This document shows, one piece after another, positions 48,510 to 58,006 of a DNA stretch of 64,000 nucleotides. Every line of letters starts with the position of its first letter. Within the stretch, counting starts at the first letter, position 1. The stretch spans positions 186,001 to 250,000 of the forward strand of contig CAHJWM010000002.1 in assembly GCA_903642325.1 (NCBI GenBank), written 5' to 3'. The translations under genes were made by a program, and so were the position numbers. This stretch comes from Myxococcales bacterium (GTDB taxonomy: Bacteria; Myxococcota_A; Polyangia; Polyangiales; Polyangiaceae). The notes under the pieces are model-generated. The model was not told the origin of the DNA. It searched no databases and worked only from the letters and a program-made list of their open reading frames with translations.

Positions 48510-49097
48510 ATGTCCAAGCTCACGGATCGCGAACTGGTTGACGCCGCACGCGCGGGCGACAGTGAAGCCTTCACCGCGCTCATGCGTCGGCACCAAAGAC
48601 GCATCTACCGGCTCGCGTTGCATCTGTTGCGCGACGCCGGCGAGGCCGAAGACGCGACGCAGGAAACGTTCGTGCGCGCCTACGGAGCACTCGATCGTTT
48701 CGACGGCCGAAGCGAGGCGTTCACGTGGATCTATCGCATTGCCGTCAATCTATCGCTGAACGTGATCCGCGCTCGCAGGCCAGGCCGCAAGCTCGTCTCC
48801 AGCGACGACCCCCGGCTGGAGGGAATACTGATCGCGGGCGCTGAGAGTCCACTCGCCGACACTGAAAGCCGTGAGCTCGGGCGTGCTTTGTGCGAGGGGC
48901 TGGACGCGCTCAGCGACACGTTGCGCACCACGCTGATCCTGGTCGGGGTGGATGGCCTCAACCATGCTCAAGCCGGCGAGGTACTCGGTTGCCCGGAGGG
49001 CACGGTTGCGTGGCGTGTCCACGAAGCACGTAAGAGATTGAAGGCATTCCTAGTGCAGCGCGGGTTCGTGCCTAAAGGTGAAGAGGGCGCGGCATGA
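48510..49097 (+). CDS. ECF-family sigma factor
   Basis: 195 residues. Region 2 is seen in FTALMRRHQRRIYRLALHLL and EDATQETFVRAYGALDRF with TWIYRIAVNLSLN, and region 4 in LSDTLRTTLILVGVDGLNHA and GCPEGTVAWRVHEARKRL. It directs RNA polymerase to a dedicated promoter set. ATG 48510 is chosen over an upstream in-frame ATG (48441). Its stop overlaps the next start (ATGA), tying it to the membrane protein that probably controls it. Confidence 0.95.
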   Translation: MSKLTDRELVDAARAGDSEAFTALMRRHQRRIYRLALHLLRDAGEAEDATQETFVRAYGALDRFDGRSEAFTWIYRIAVNLSLNVIRARRPGRKLVSSDDPRLEGILIAGAESPLADTESRELGRALCEGLDALSDTLRTTLILVGVDGLNHAQAGEVLGCPEGTVAWRVHEARKRLKAFLVQRGFVPKGEEGAA

Positions 49098-50275
49098 GCG
49101 AGCGCAAATCTTCGACCGATCTGAGCCCCAGTGTAGAAACACTACTCAATAGCTTTCCTTTTCCGGAGCGAGACTGGGAGCAGGATGCCCGGGCGGTCGA
49201 AGCGCGCCTCAAGACTACTCGAGCGGGCTCGGCGGATACCGCGTGGCTCGCGGCTCCGTTGCCCCATGAATCGGGGGAGCCTAGCGGGCCGAGATCAGCA
49301 ACCTCGACGCCATCGGCGAGCTCTGGCATCGGAAGCCAGAGTCTTGCCGATCTGGCGCGACGCAGCGTGCAGAACAAGCAGGCTGGGGAGCGCGAAATGG
49401 CCCGCGCAAGCCTCGCCCTGGCCGCTCGACAGCAACCGATCGCTGAAGAAGTGCGAGCGCTGCGCGAGGGCGTGGCCAGCACGGCGCCTGCAGCCTTGGT
49501 GGCCCCCGCTAACGCGCCGGCACGGGTGTCGGTTTCGGCACCGCCGAATGCGCGCCGTAGGAGATGGCTCGCGGCCATGCCGATCGCCGCTGCGGGGTTG
49601 CTTGCCGGCGGCGTTTTGCTTTGGTGGCAGCACTCGGTGCCCCTGCCGCTAGTCAGCACCGTCATAGCGACGCCGACCAAGACAATGGCGTACCCGAGCG
49701 GCGCCGCTACGGCCGCCGCGCCCGCGCTGCAAGGCGTGCCGAGTGGCATCGACCCGAGCACCTTGCCGGAGAGCGCCGCTCCGGCACAGCTCACGCCCGA
49801 GAAAGTCGCGAGCAAGGCGCACCCATCAGCTCTTACGCCGCCGAACGTTCAGCACAGCAAAGAAAAGATCGCGCTCGCGGACGAGCCGATGGCATCACCC
49901 GCCAGCCGTGCACCCAGCAGGGAGGAGAAGACATCGAGCACATTGCCAGGGGAGCAGGCGCTGCCGCCGGATACGACCCTTCGTCCGGCAGACAGCACCG
50001 GCGGCGCAATCCCAGCCAAGCCTTCAACGGGTGCCGTCCAGGCCGCGCTTGGGTCGGTGATGAGCGGGGCGCGCCATTGCGTGGCGGGTGAGGAAGGCCC
50101 GTCGAGCGCGCTGGTAATATTTGGATCCGACGGTCGCGTCCGAGGCGTAACGGTGAGCGGCCCTGCGTCCGGTAAATCGTCCGGCTCGTGTGTCGAAGCC
50201 CAGCTGAGCCGCGCGCGCGTCCAGCCATTCGCGGCACCAAACTTCAGTGTCACCGCCACCGTGCGACCGGATTGA
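49094..50275 (+). CDS. Single-pass membrane protein, putative anti-sigma partner
   Basis: 393 residues. The polar N-terminus (PSVETLLNSFPFPERDWEQD) and a long disordered region lead to a membrane helix (LAAMPIAAAGLLAGGVLLWW, about 157-176) and a Pro/Ala-rich extracytoplasmic part. The last ~85 residues (ALGSVMSGARHCVAGEEGPS, VIFGSDGRVRGVTVSGPASG, QLSRARVQPF) resemble the AgmX/TonB-C-like beta domain common in myxobacterial motility and envelope proteins. The classical zinc anti-sigma motif (HxxxCxxC) is absent. The anti-sigma role rests on gene coupling only. Confidence 0.75.
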   Translation: MSERKSSTDLSPSVETLLNSFPFPERDWEQDARAVEARLKTTRAGSADTAWLAAPLPHESGEPSGPRSATSTPSASSGIGSQSLADLARRSVQNKQAGEREMARASLALAARQQPIAEEVRALREGVASTAPAALVAPANAPARVSVSAPPNARRRRWLAAMPIAAAGLLAGGVLLWWQHSVPLPLVSTVIATPTKTMAYPSGAATAAAPALQGVPSGIDPSTLPESAAPAQLTPEKVASKAHPSALTPPNVQHSKEKIALADEPMASPASRAPSREEKTSSTLPGEQALPPDTTLRPADSTGGAIPAKPSTGAVQAALGSVMSGARHCVAGEEGPSSALVIFGSDGRVRGVTVSGPASGKSSGSCVEAQLSRARVQPFAAPNFSVTATVRPD

Positions 50276-50363
50276 GCCACGCCTCCTCGTTGACAAGCCT
50301 CGAAGCTTCGCTCATAGTCCCCGCCCCTCGAGCCCTTTCCGGGCCCTTTTTGAAGGTATTCTG

Positions 50364-50516
50364 ATGGTTTCTTCGACTCGGCAGACTGAACGTCGTCGGT
50401 ATATCCGTGCGCGCAGCCAGGGCGCCAACAATAAGGGGGCCGCAACGCCCAAATTCCCGGTTCATCCCGAGGGCTACGATCCCAAGGCGCCTGACGCGCG
50501 CAAGGCAAAGGCCTGA
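50364..50516 (+). CDS. Small basic protein, 50 aa
   Basis: Starts MVSSTRQTERRRYIRARSQG with a ribosome-like Arg/Lys composition and ends PDARKAKA. ATG 50364 has only a modest AAGG site. It lies 50 bp before rpsT in the same direction, and its charge suits a ribosome-associated or RNA-binding protein. No family is recognised. It could also be a non-functional short frame, but its position and composition argue for a real gene. Confidence 0.55.
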   Translation: MVSSTRQTERRRYIRARSQGANNKGAATPKFPVHPEGYDPKAPDARKAKA

Positions 50517-50566
50517 CGCTCCCGCGTTAGCCGCTGAGCCCTATCCCCCTCGAGGTTTTCCGACGC

Positions 50567-50833
50567 ATGGCCAATCACCCGTCCGCAGAGAAACGTAACC
50601 GTCAACGCCTGGTGCGCGCTGAGCGCAATCAAGCCGTCCGCAGCTCGCTCCGTACCGCCGTGAAAAAAGCGCGCGCTGCAATCGCCAGTGGCGACAGCGC
50701 AACTGCCAAGGCTCCGGTTGCCGCGGCGTCAATCGCCCTGGCCAAGGCGGCGAGTAAAGGCGTCGTTCACGCGCGCGCGGCATCACGCACTACATCGCGC
50801 ATTCAAGCCGCCCTCGGTAAGATCGCTCGTTGA
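50567..50833 (+). CDS. rpsT: 30S ribosomal protein S20
   Basis: 88 residues. It shows MANHPSAEKRNRQRL at the start, an Ala/Lys-rich two-helix body and NQAVRSSLRTAVKKARAAI, all typical of S20, which binds the 16S rRNA 5' domain. ATG 50567. An 8-bp-arm inverted repeat (50824-50840) overlaps its stop codon. Confidence 0.96.
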   Translation: MANHPSAEKRNRQRLVRAERNQAVRSSLRTAVKKARAAIASGDSATAKAPVAAASIALAKAASKGVVHARAASRTTSRIQAALGKIAR

Positions 50834-51304
50834 ACGAGCGGCCACCGCACTAGGCTAAACGCAAGCTCTGGCGCCGCTTCCAGCGGTGACCGGAGCTTTG
50901 CCTATTTGGACAACTCAGCTTGCCGCGCTCGAGCGTAAGTATTGCTCGTCGGTCGCTTCGGGGTTTTCGTATACGTAAATCACCGGACGCGGACGGGGCT
51001 CGACGACGCAACGCACGCGATGGTGGCCGTCGCGCTCAGCAGACGCACGCGCAGGCCTCTAGTGGGAGGGTACGGCCTATCGGGCTAGCGTGGAACAGGG
51101 CCAGTTGCGGGCTGCGAGGCGGGGCCCCGAACGCCCCCACTCTCGACCTCCGGGCGGAAGCCACGCGCCACGCGCTCGTTCCAAAGCAGCCACGAAATTG
51201 GTACGTTTTGTCAGGCGAGCGCTTTAAGTGACCCGCATACTGACCCAAATTGAGCCGCAATCGCCGCGGCCGCGCTCGCGTGAGATCGAGGAAGCAGGGC
51301 AACG
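50834..51304. other. Intergenic region between rpsT and acs (471 bp)
   Basis: No supported protein gene: the one open frame inside (50920-51231) has random-looking Arg-rich composition. Complementary arms AGTGGG (51061-51066) and CCCACT (51136-51141) enclose a GC-rich, structured-looking ~81-nt stretch that could be a small RNA. I could not match it to 6S, SRP or any known RNA. The 3' end carries a GAGGAAG site for acs. Confidence 0.35.
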
Positions 51305-53260
<1,956 letters not shown>

Positions 53261-53263
53261 CGC

Positions 53264-54052
53264 GTGACCGCACGCGACGTCAGCGCCCAGGAATTGATCG
53301 CCGAGCTCGAGCTTCACTTGGACCGAGGAGCGGGCGCGCTCGCCTTCGACGCCGACGGCACACTGTGGTCGGGAGACGTCGGAGAGGACGTGTTCCGCTT
53401 CGCCGTTGGCCACGGCCGTCTTCGCGAAGCCGCGCGCGCGGAGCTGGATCGGCAAGCCACGACCAGAGGCTTCGAAACGTACGCCGACGTCAACACCACC
53501 GCCATGTCACTGTTCGACGCCTACCTCGCGAATCGCTATCCGGAGCGTGAAATGTGCGAGCTCATGACCTGGTGCTACGCAGGCCATACGCTGGCGGAGA
53601 TGCGCGAGCTTTCGCGTGAGGCGCTGCTAGCGACCCATCACGCGTCGCGTTTGCACGAGGAGCTGCGCTCCGTTCTCGAGGTCTCGCGCTCCCGCGGCGT
53701 CCGCAGCGTGGTGATTTCGGCTTCTCCCCGGGCCACGGTCGAGCTCGCGGCCGCCGCATGGGGCTTCGAGGTGGCCGACATCGCGGCCAGCACGCCACGC
53801 GTGTCGGAGAGCGTAATCTGCGCGGAAATGGCCGACGAAGTGCCCTACGGCATGGCGAAGTGCAGAGCTGGCCGCCGACTCTTGGGCGACGCGCGTTGGG
53901 TTGCGAGCTTTGGTGACAACGTGTTCGATTTGGAGATGATGCGCGAAGCAGAGATTGCGGTTGCGGTTCGCCCGAAGCCCGCGCTGACCGCACGACTGGG
54001 CGAGGTTCCAGGGGTCTTATTGCTCAGCCCGCAGAGTTCGCGCTACTCCTAG
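53264..54052 (+). CDS. HAD-family phosphatase (SerB-like)
   Basis: 262 residues from GTG 53264. HAD motif I is FDADGTLWSGD, with the Asp nucleophile and the acid/base Asp. Motif II is VVISASPRA. Motif III/IV is VASFGDNVFDLEMM. The helical cap sits after motif I, as in phosphoserine phosphatase-like (subfamily IB) enzymes. The substrate is unknown; serine phosphate, phosphoethanolamine or a lipid-linked phosphate are all possible. Cytosolic. It is co-transcribed with acs and precedes the AgmX-like lipoprotein by 8 bp. Confidence 0.85.
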   Translation: MTARDVSAQELIAELELHLDRGAGALAFDADGTLWSGDVGEDVFRFAVGHGRLREAARAELDRQATTRGFETYADVNTTAMSLFDAYLANRYPEREMCELMTWCYAGHTLAEMRELSREALLATHHASRLHEELRSVLEVSRSRGVRSVVISASPRATVELAAAAWGFEVADIAASTPRVSESVICAEMADEVPYGMAKCRAGRRLLGDARWVASFGDNVFDLEMMREAEIAVAVRPKPALTARLGEVPGVLLLSPQSSRYS

Positions 54053-54060
54053 GCCCGGCC

Positions 54061-54789
54061 ATGTCTCAATCGTTTCGCCCAGCGCTGCTTCGTACCGTCG
54101 GTGTTTTGCTCGCGTTGGCGGCGTGTCACGCGTGCGGGGGCGGCGAGCCCGCCCCCAAGTCACCCGAGCCCGCGCCGGAAGTGGACGAAGACCAGCCGAG
54201 CTCGCTCGCAGTCTCCGCCGAGATCGGCGGTTTGAACGAAGAAAAAGTCGACAAAACCTTTCGAAGAGCGTTGCCCGATTTCCAGACATGCATCGAGGAA
54301 GGCTCGAAGCGCGTCGAGTTTCTCGGGGGCTCGGTGAGTTTCTTTTTGAAGATCGATGCCCGAGGCAATATCGATCATGCGCACCTCGAGAAGTCCACGA
54401 TCGGAGACCGCGTTACCGAACAGTGCCTACTCGATAGTTTGCGTCACGAGCACTGGCCGAAGCCCATCGGAGGCATGCACGGCTTGGCGCGGAAATCCTT
54501 CGACTTCGATCCGCCCAATGACGTGCGAGCTCCCACCAGTTGGGAGGCCGATCGGGTCTCCGCCGCGATCCGCAAACTTTCGCAGAAGCTCACCAGCTGT
54601 AAGAACGGTGCTACCGGACCCTTCGAAGCCACTCTCTACGTGGGCACGGACGGCGCGGTGCTCGGAGCGGGTGTCACGCCGCCCGATGAGGCGGGCGAAG
54701 CAGACGTGGATTGCTTGGTGAATGTGCTTCGAGGCGCCTCACTGCCCTCGCCAGGAAGCTGGCCGGCGAAAGTCACTTTCCCGCTGTGA
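54061..54789 (+). CDS. Lipoprotein with AgmX-like beta domains
   Basis: 242 residues. The signal LLALAACHAC offers two possible lipid Cys positions. The mature part has two copies of a TonB-C/AgmX-like unit (RALPDFQTCIEEGSKRVEF followed by SVSFFLKIDARGNIDHAHLE; KLSQKLTSCKNGATGPFEAT followed by LYVGTDGAVLGAGVTPPDE), each with a conserved Cys. Such units occur in myxobacterial motility and sigma-factor partner proteins, compare the protein at 49094. Its stop overlaps the next GTG. Function unknown. Confidence 0.8.
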   Translation: MSQSFRPALLRTVGVLLALAACHACGGGEPAPKSPEPAPEVDEDQPSSLAVSAEIGGLNEEKVDKTFRRALPDFQTCIEEGSKRVEFLGGSVSFFLKIDARGNIDHAHLEKSTIGDRVTEQCLLDSLRHEHWPKPIGGMHGLARKSFDFDPPNDVRAPTSWEADRVSAAIRKLSQKLTSCKNGATGPFEATLYVGTDGAVLGAGVTPPDEAGEADVDCLVNVLRGASLPSPGSWPAKVTFPL

Positions 54790-55043
54790 CTCATCGCGAG
54801 GAAAAAACGTTCACCATCACGCTGCATTTGTCGGCTGAGTTTAGCGAGGAGTATGTGGGCGAAGAGGATGGCTTCGTTTGGCACGAGCGCTTCCAAGAGC
54901 AAGTACGGCCTACGCTCGTCGGCGCGGTGTCGGAAGCGCTCCGCGCGCAGGGGCATTTCCGAGTCGTGGCCGCACCCCGCGGCCGTGACCCTGAGCTCGC
55001 GCTCGACCTCGACCTGAGCTTCGAGCCAACCCCGGATCAGTGA
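54786..55043 (+). CDS. Small hypothetical protein, 85 aa
   Basis: From GTG 54786, which overlaps the previous stop (GTGA). The sequence FTITLHLSAEFSEEYVGEED followed by QVRPTLVGAVSEALRAQGHF suggests a compact mixed alpha/beta protein. There is no signal peptide and no recognised family. A possible longer frame starts upstream inside the previous gene, but the coupled GTG is more likely. Confidence 0.6.
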   Translation: MTHREEKTFTITLHLSAEFSEEYVGEEDGFVWHERFQEQVRPTLVGAVSEALRAQGHFRVVAAPRGRDPELALDLDLSFEPTPDQ

Positions 55044-55155
55044 GCCCACACGCCAAGGTGTCGAGCGGGAGCCACGCCCGGCGCTTCTCGTTTGACCGTG
55101 GCCGATTGCCAAAACAGGTCTGGTGCGGCAGGCGTTCTCCGGTTCAGCGCTGCAT

Positions 55156-56139
55156 TCAGCCGACGCTGAAGGAAATCACGACGGAGGTGGAGGCCGGCGG
55201 AGCGAGCCCGCTTGGCGTTGGTCCGGCCGCTAATGAAGTCGCGCTTGAGCTGGCTTCCCGCCCTGCTTCCGGGAGCGGCGGAGCCATGAGCGTGAGGCGG
55301 GCCGCACTCACCCCCCTCTTTTCGAGGGCCAAGAGCAGCGCGGAGCCGCGCTTGTCGGCGGCCGGCCCCGGCACACGAAGCATCGCCGAGCTTTCCGTGT
55401 GAGCGGAAAGCAGCCGACTCAGCGCGGCCAGCACGGGGTCGGTGCTCGGTCGCAACGCGGAGCTGTCGTCGAACCAGAAATCCGACGCGGCGCTCAAAAC
55501 GACACGAGTATCCTGAACGTCCAGCGAAACGTCACCGGCGATGACTCGCTCGCCCAGGGCCGCGCTCAGATCACGCATCAGCCGCGCGACCGCGACCGTG
55601 TTTGCTTCGCTCTTTTCGAGGTCCAACTTGCGCGCGTTGGCGACCTGGAGTGACGTTTCCAGGTCCGCCTTTTCCTTCGCGTACGAGCGCAGGTTGTCGC
55701 CAACGCGCCCGAGATCTCCGCGCAGCTGGTCGACGAGACCGCTCGCTTCATCGCGTTCCTTCGTGGCGACACTATTTTCGAGCTTGGTTTCCGAGATCGA
55801 CTGCTCGCTTTCCGCAAGTTGTCGTTCGCGCTGATCGAGTTGCGTGGCCAGCGCATCGAGCTGTTCCTGCGTTGCCCGAAGCGCGACCTCGGCCCGCTGA
55901 CGCGCGGCCAGCGCCACCTCACTGGCCGACTTCGCCTCCTCGTAACGGGTCGCGGGTACACAGGCATTGACCAGCCCAGCCAGCACGGCGATCGAGGCCA
56001 CATGCACGATCAATCGCGGGGCTAGTGCGACCGCGTGCGACAGCACACGTAAGGCATCGGGCTCGACCCACCTTGCCCAAAGTTTTTCGATTCGGCGTGC
56101 TTCGATTCGGCGAAAGATAGACATTGGCACCATCCTCAA
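55156..56139 (-). CDS. Coiled-coil, OmpA-like envelope protein
   Basis: 327 residues. The N-terminal helix ends VLAGLVNAC, a possible lipoprotein site after a long cytoplasmic leader (the ATG at 56124 would shorten it). Residues ~75-190 are a predicted coiled coil (QEQLDALATQLDQRERQLAE; VATKERDEASGLVDQLRGDL). The C-terminus (ISEDVSLDVQDT-like strand, VVLSAASDFWFDDSSALRPS, LLRVPGPAADKRGSALLLAL cited approximately) recalls a degenerate OmpA/MotB fold lacking the NxxLSxxRA motif. It is coupled to the PilZ gene by ATGA. Confidence 0.7.
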   Translation of the reverse strand: MRMVPMSIFRRIEARRIEKLWARWVEPDALRVLSHAVALAPRLIVHVASIAVLAGLVNACVPATRYEEAKSASEVALAARQRAEVALRATQEQLDALATQLDQRERQLAESEQSISETKLENSVATKERDEASGLVDQLRGDLGRVGDNLRSYAKEKADLETSLQVANARKLDLEKSEANTVAVARLMRDLSAALGERVIAGDVSLDVQDTRVVLSAASDFWFDDSSALRPSTDPVLAALSRLLSAHTESSAMLRVPGPAADKRGSALLLALEKRGVSAARLTLMAPPLPEAGREASSSATSLAAGPTPSGLAPPASTSVVISFSVG

Positions 56140-56468
56140 TTTAGAACCACGCCGCGCACGCTCATGAAGTCGAGATGCTCGGCCAAGATCAGCCGGTCCA
56201 CGTCCGTAATCCGCACGAACTTGAACGCCTGCTGCGTGCCGAAGGACCGTACCGGCCGAGCCAAAGCGCGGACTGGCTTCAGGTACTCCGGCAGCACGAG
56301 CTCGAGCCGCATCAGCAGCGGTGAGTCGAGCTCGCCGATCGGTCGACCTCGGTCGAGCACGACGCCCATCGGAGATACTTCGACGCCGCGATACAGAGAG
56401 CGGATGAGCCCCCGTGCTGCGATGACTCGAAAATCCGTTCTGGCTCTCAGCCCAAGTCGTCGATCCAT
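56136..56468 (-). CDS. PilZ-domain protein
   Basis: 110 residues, essentially one PilZ domain. It opens with DRRLGLRARTDF, continues into GVEVSPMGVVL where PilZ has D/NxSxxG (here Glu instead of Asp/Asn), and ends RITDVDRLILAEHLDF. PilZ domains bind cyclic di-GMP. The Arg cluster is present but the second motif is imperfect, so binding is uncertain. Its stop overlaps the OmpA-like gene (ATGA). The pair may link c-di-GMP to an envelope complex. The 156-bp divergent gap before the PBP gene is AT-rich and should hold promoters for both. Confidence 0.75.
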   Translation of the reverse strand: MDRRLGLRARTDFRVIAARGLIRSLYRGVEVSPMGVVLDRGRPIGELDSPLLMRLELVLPEYLKPVRALARPVRSFGTQQAFKFVRITDVDRLILAEHLDFMSVRGVVLN

Positions 56469-56624
56469 TACCGGTCCTATAACCGAAAACTGTAGGCTGA
56501 TGTAGTTAAAAGTAGCGAATTATCTTACCGTGTCCGGGCCGCTTCGCTATCTGCTTAAACAAGTGAATGCGGGGAATGTATCGAAATATTGGCCAAATCA
56601 GCGGGCCCGGTTAGGTCGGAGCAG

Positions 56625-57902
56625 ATGAGCTGGGCAAGATCTGGCGCCACGTGCGCCTGGACGGTCGCCACGTTGGCGTCGTCGCTCAGCGCGTTGCCCT
56701 CGAACAGCGCTTACGCCTCTGAGCCCCGCCCGGTCGACACGCGGCCCGGGCCCGCCCCGCGCATCGCCCAAATATTACCGCCGCGCCGTAGCCTCGACCT
56801 CTCCCGCATTCTGCAGCGCGGGGATCATTTCGTGGCGCCGCTCGCCTCGGGCAGGGAGGAACGCCTGACCCTCGATCCTTTTCTGCAGCAAGCGGCGATG
56901 AAAATCCTGGCGAGCGCGAGCGCCGTGCACGGGGGCATGGTGGTGATCGACGCGCGCACCGGCAACGTGCTGGCTTGGGCAGAGAGCGGGCGCGACGGGC
57001 GTCACCATCACGTGCTCGACACGGCCAGTGTGCCTGCGGCCAGCGTATTCAAGTTGGTGACGACCGCCGCGTTGTTCGAGACCACGACGCTCAGCCCGAG
57101 AGACGAAATCTGCATCTCCGGCGGCACGCACGGCATCGAACGACGCCACTTGGACGCTCCGCAGGGAGGCGAGCTCAGCGAGTGCTCGCCGTTTGCATAC
57201 GCCATCGGCTACAGCAAGAACGCAGTGTTTGCTCAGCTCGCAACGCACCGCCTGCTGCGACGCTCCCTGATCGATACAGCGCAGGCCCTAGGTTTCAATG
57301 GACAGGTCCCGTTCGATCTCGAGGTCGCGGTGGGAACGCTACAGGTTCCTTACGGCGACCTAGACTTTGCGCGAGCTGCCGCCGGCTTCCAGGGCAGCAC
57401 GTTGTCGCCGCTCGGCGCGGCTCACATTGCCAACGTGATCGCGCATGGCGGCGAGTCGACGCGGATCCGAGTCATCGCGCGGGACCCCGAAGACGCCGAC
57501 GAGCCCGCGGAAGTGCTCGCGCGCGTGCTCACGGCACGGACGGCCGAACGCATGCGGCGCATGATGGAAGTGACGGTCCGAAGCGGAACGTGCCGCCATG
57601 CGTTCAGCGACGAACGCGCCCGTCCCTACCTGGGCGCGATCCGCGTGTCCGGAAAAACCGGCACGCTACGTGCCGAAACTAATGAGGGCATGACCAGCTG
57701 GTTCATGGGCTTTGCGCCCAGTCAGAAGCCCGAAATCATCGTCAGCGTGCTGCTCGAAAACGGCGCCGTGTGGCGGCGCAAGGCGAACGAGCTCGCCCGC
57801 GACTTGATGCGCGCCTACTTTCACGGGCATGGCAAACCGTGGATCAGTGATCCGCTGGCTCCGGCTGGCGACCGATTGGCCGCAAGCGATGGGCAGCGCT
57901 AA
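56625..57902 (+). CDS. Penicillin-binding transpeptidase domain protein
   Basis: 425 residues. ATG 56625 has GGAG 7 nt upstream and starts a signal peptide (ending NSAYASEP); a TTG 12 codons earlier is less likely. The transpeptidase motifs are all present: SVFK (Ser140/Lys143), SKN (Ser197) and KTG (Lys344). Residues 60-120 are a short, MrcA-like linker with LTLDPFLQQAAMKIL as in class A PBP C-terminal halves, but there is no glycosyltransferase domain. It cross-links peptidoglycan or acts as a beta-lactam sensor. It is convergent with the DUF2330-like gene. Confidence 0.92.
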   Translation: MSWARSGATCAWTVATLASSLSALPSNSAYASEPRPVDTRPGPAPRIAQILPPRRSLDLSRILQRGDHFVAPLASGREERLTLDPFLQQAAMKILASASAVHGGMVVIDARTGNVLAWAESGRDGRHHHVLDTASVPAASVFKLVTTAALFETTTLSPRDEICISGGTHGIERRHLDAPQGGELSECSPFAYAIGYSKNAVFAQLATHRLLRRSLIDTAQALGFNGQVPFDLEVAVGTLQVPYGDLDFARAAAGFQGSTLSPLGAAHIANVIAHGGESTRIRVIARDPEDADEPAEVLARVLTARTAERMRRMMEVTVRSGTCRHAFSDERARPYLGAIRVSGKTGTLRAETNEGMTSWFMGFAPSQKPEIIVSVLLENGAVWRRKANELARDLMRAYFHGHGKPWISDPLAPAGDRLAASDGQR

Positions 57903-58006
57903 TGGCCGCCGCGGTTGCGCTACGCTGCGCACCATGGGTATGGCGCGTTATGGCCGGCTAGTCGTCGGTGGGTTTGGCTTCTCAACGGGCGGCAGGGTCG
58001 AGCTCG

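Noticed and set aside
50920-51231. 103-codon frame between rpsT and acs
   Set aside because: Random Arg-rich composition, no good ribosome site and no recognisable fold.
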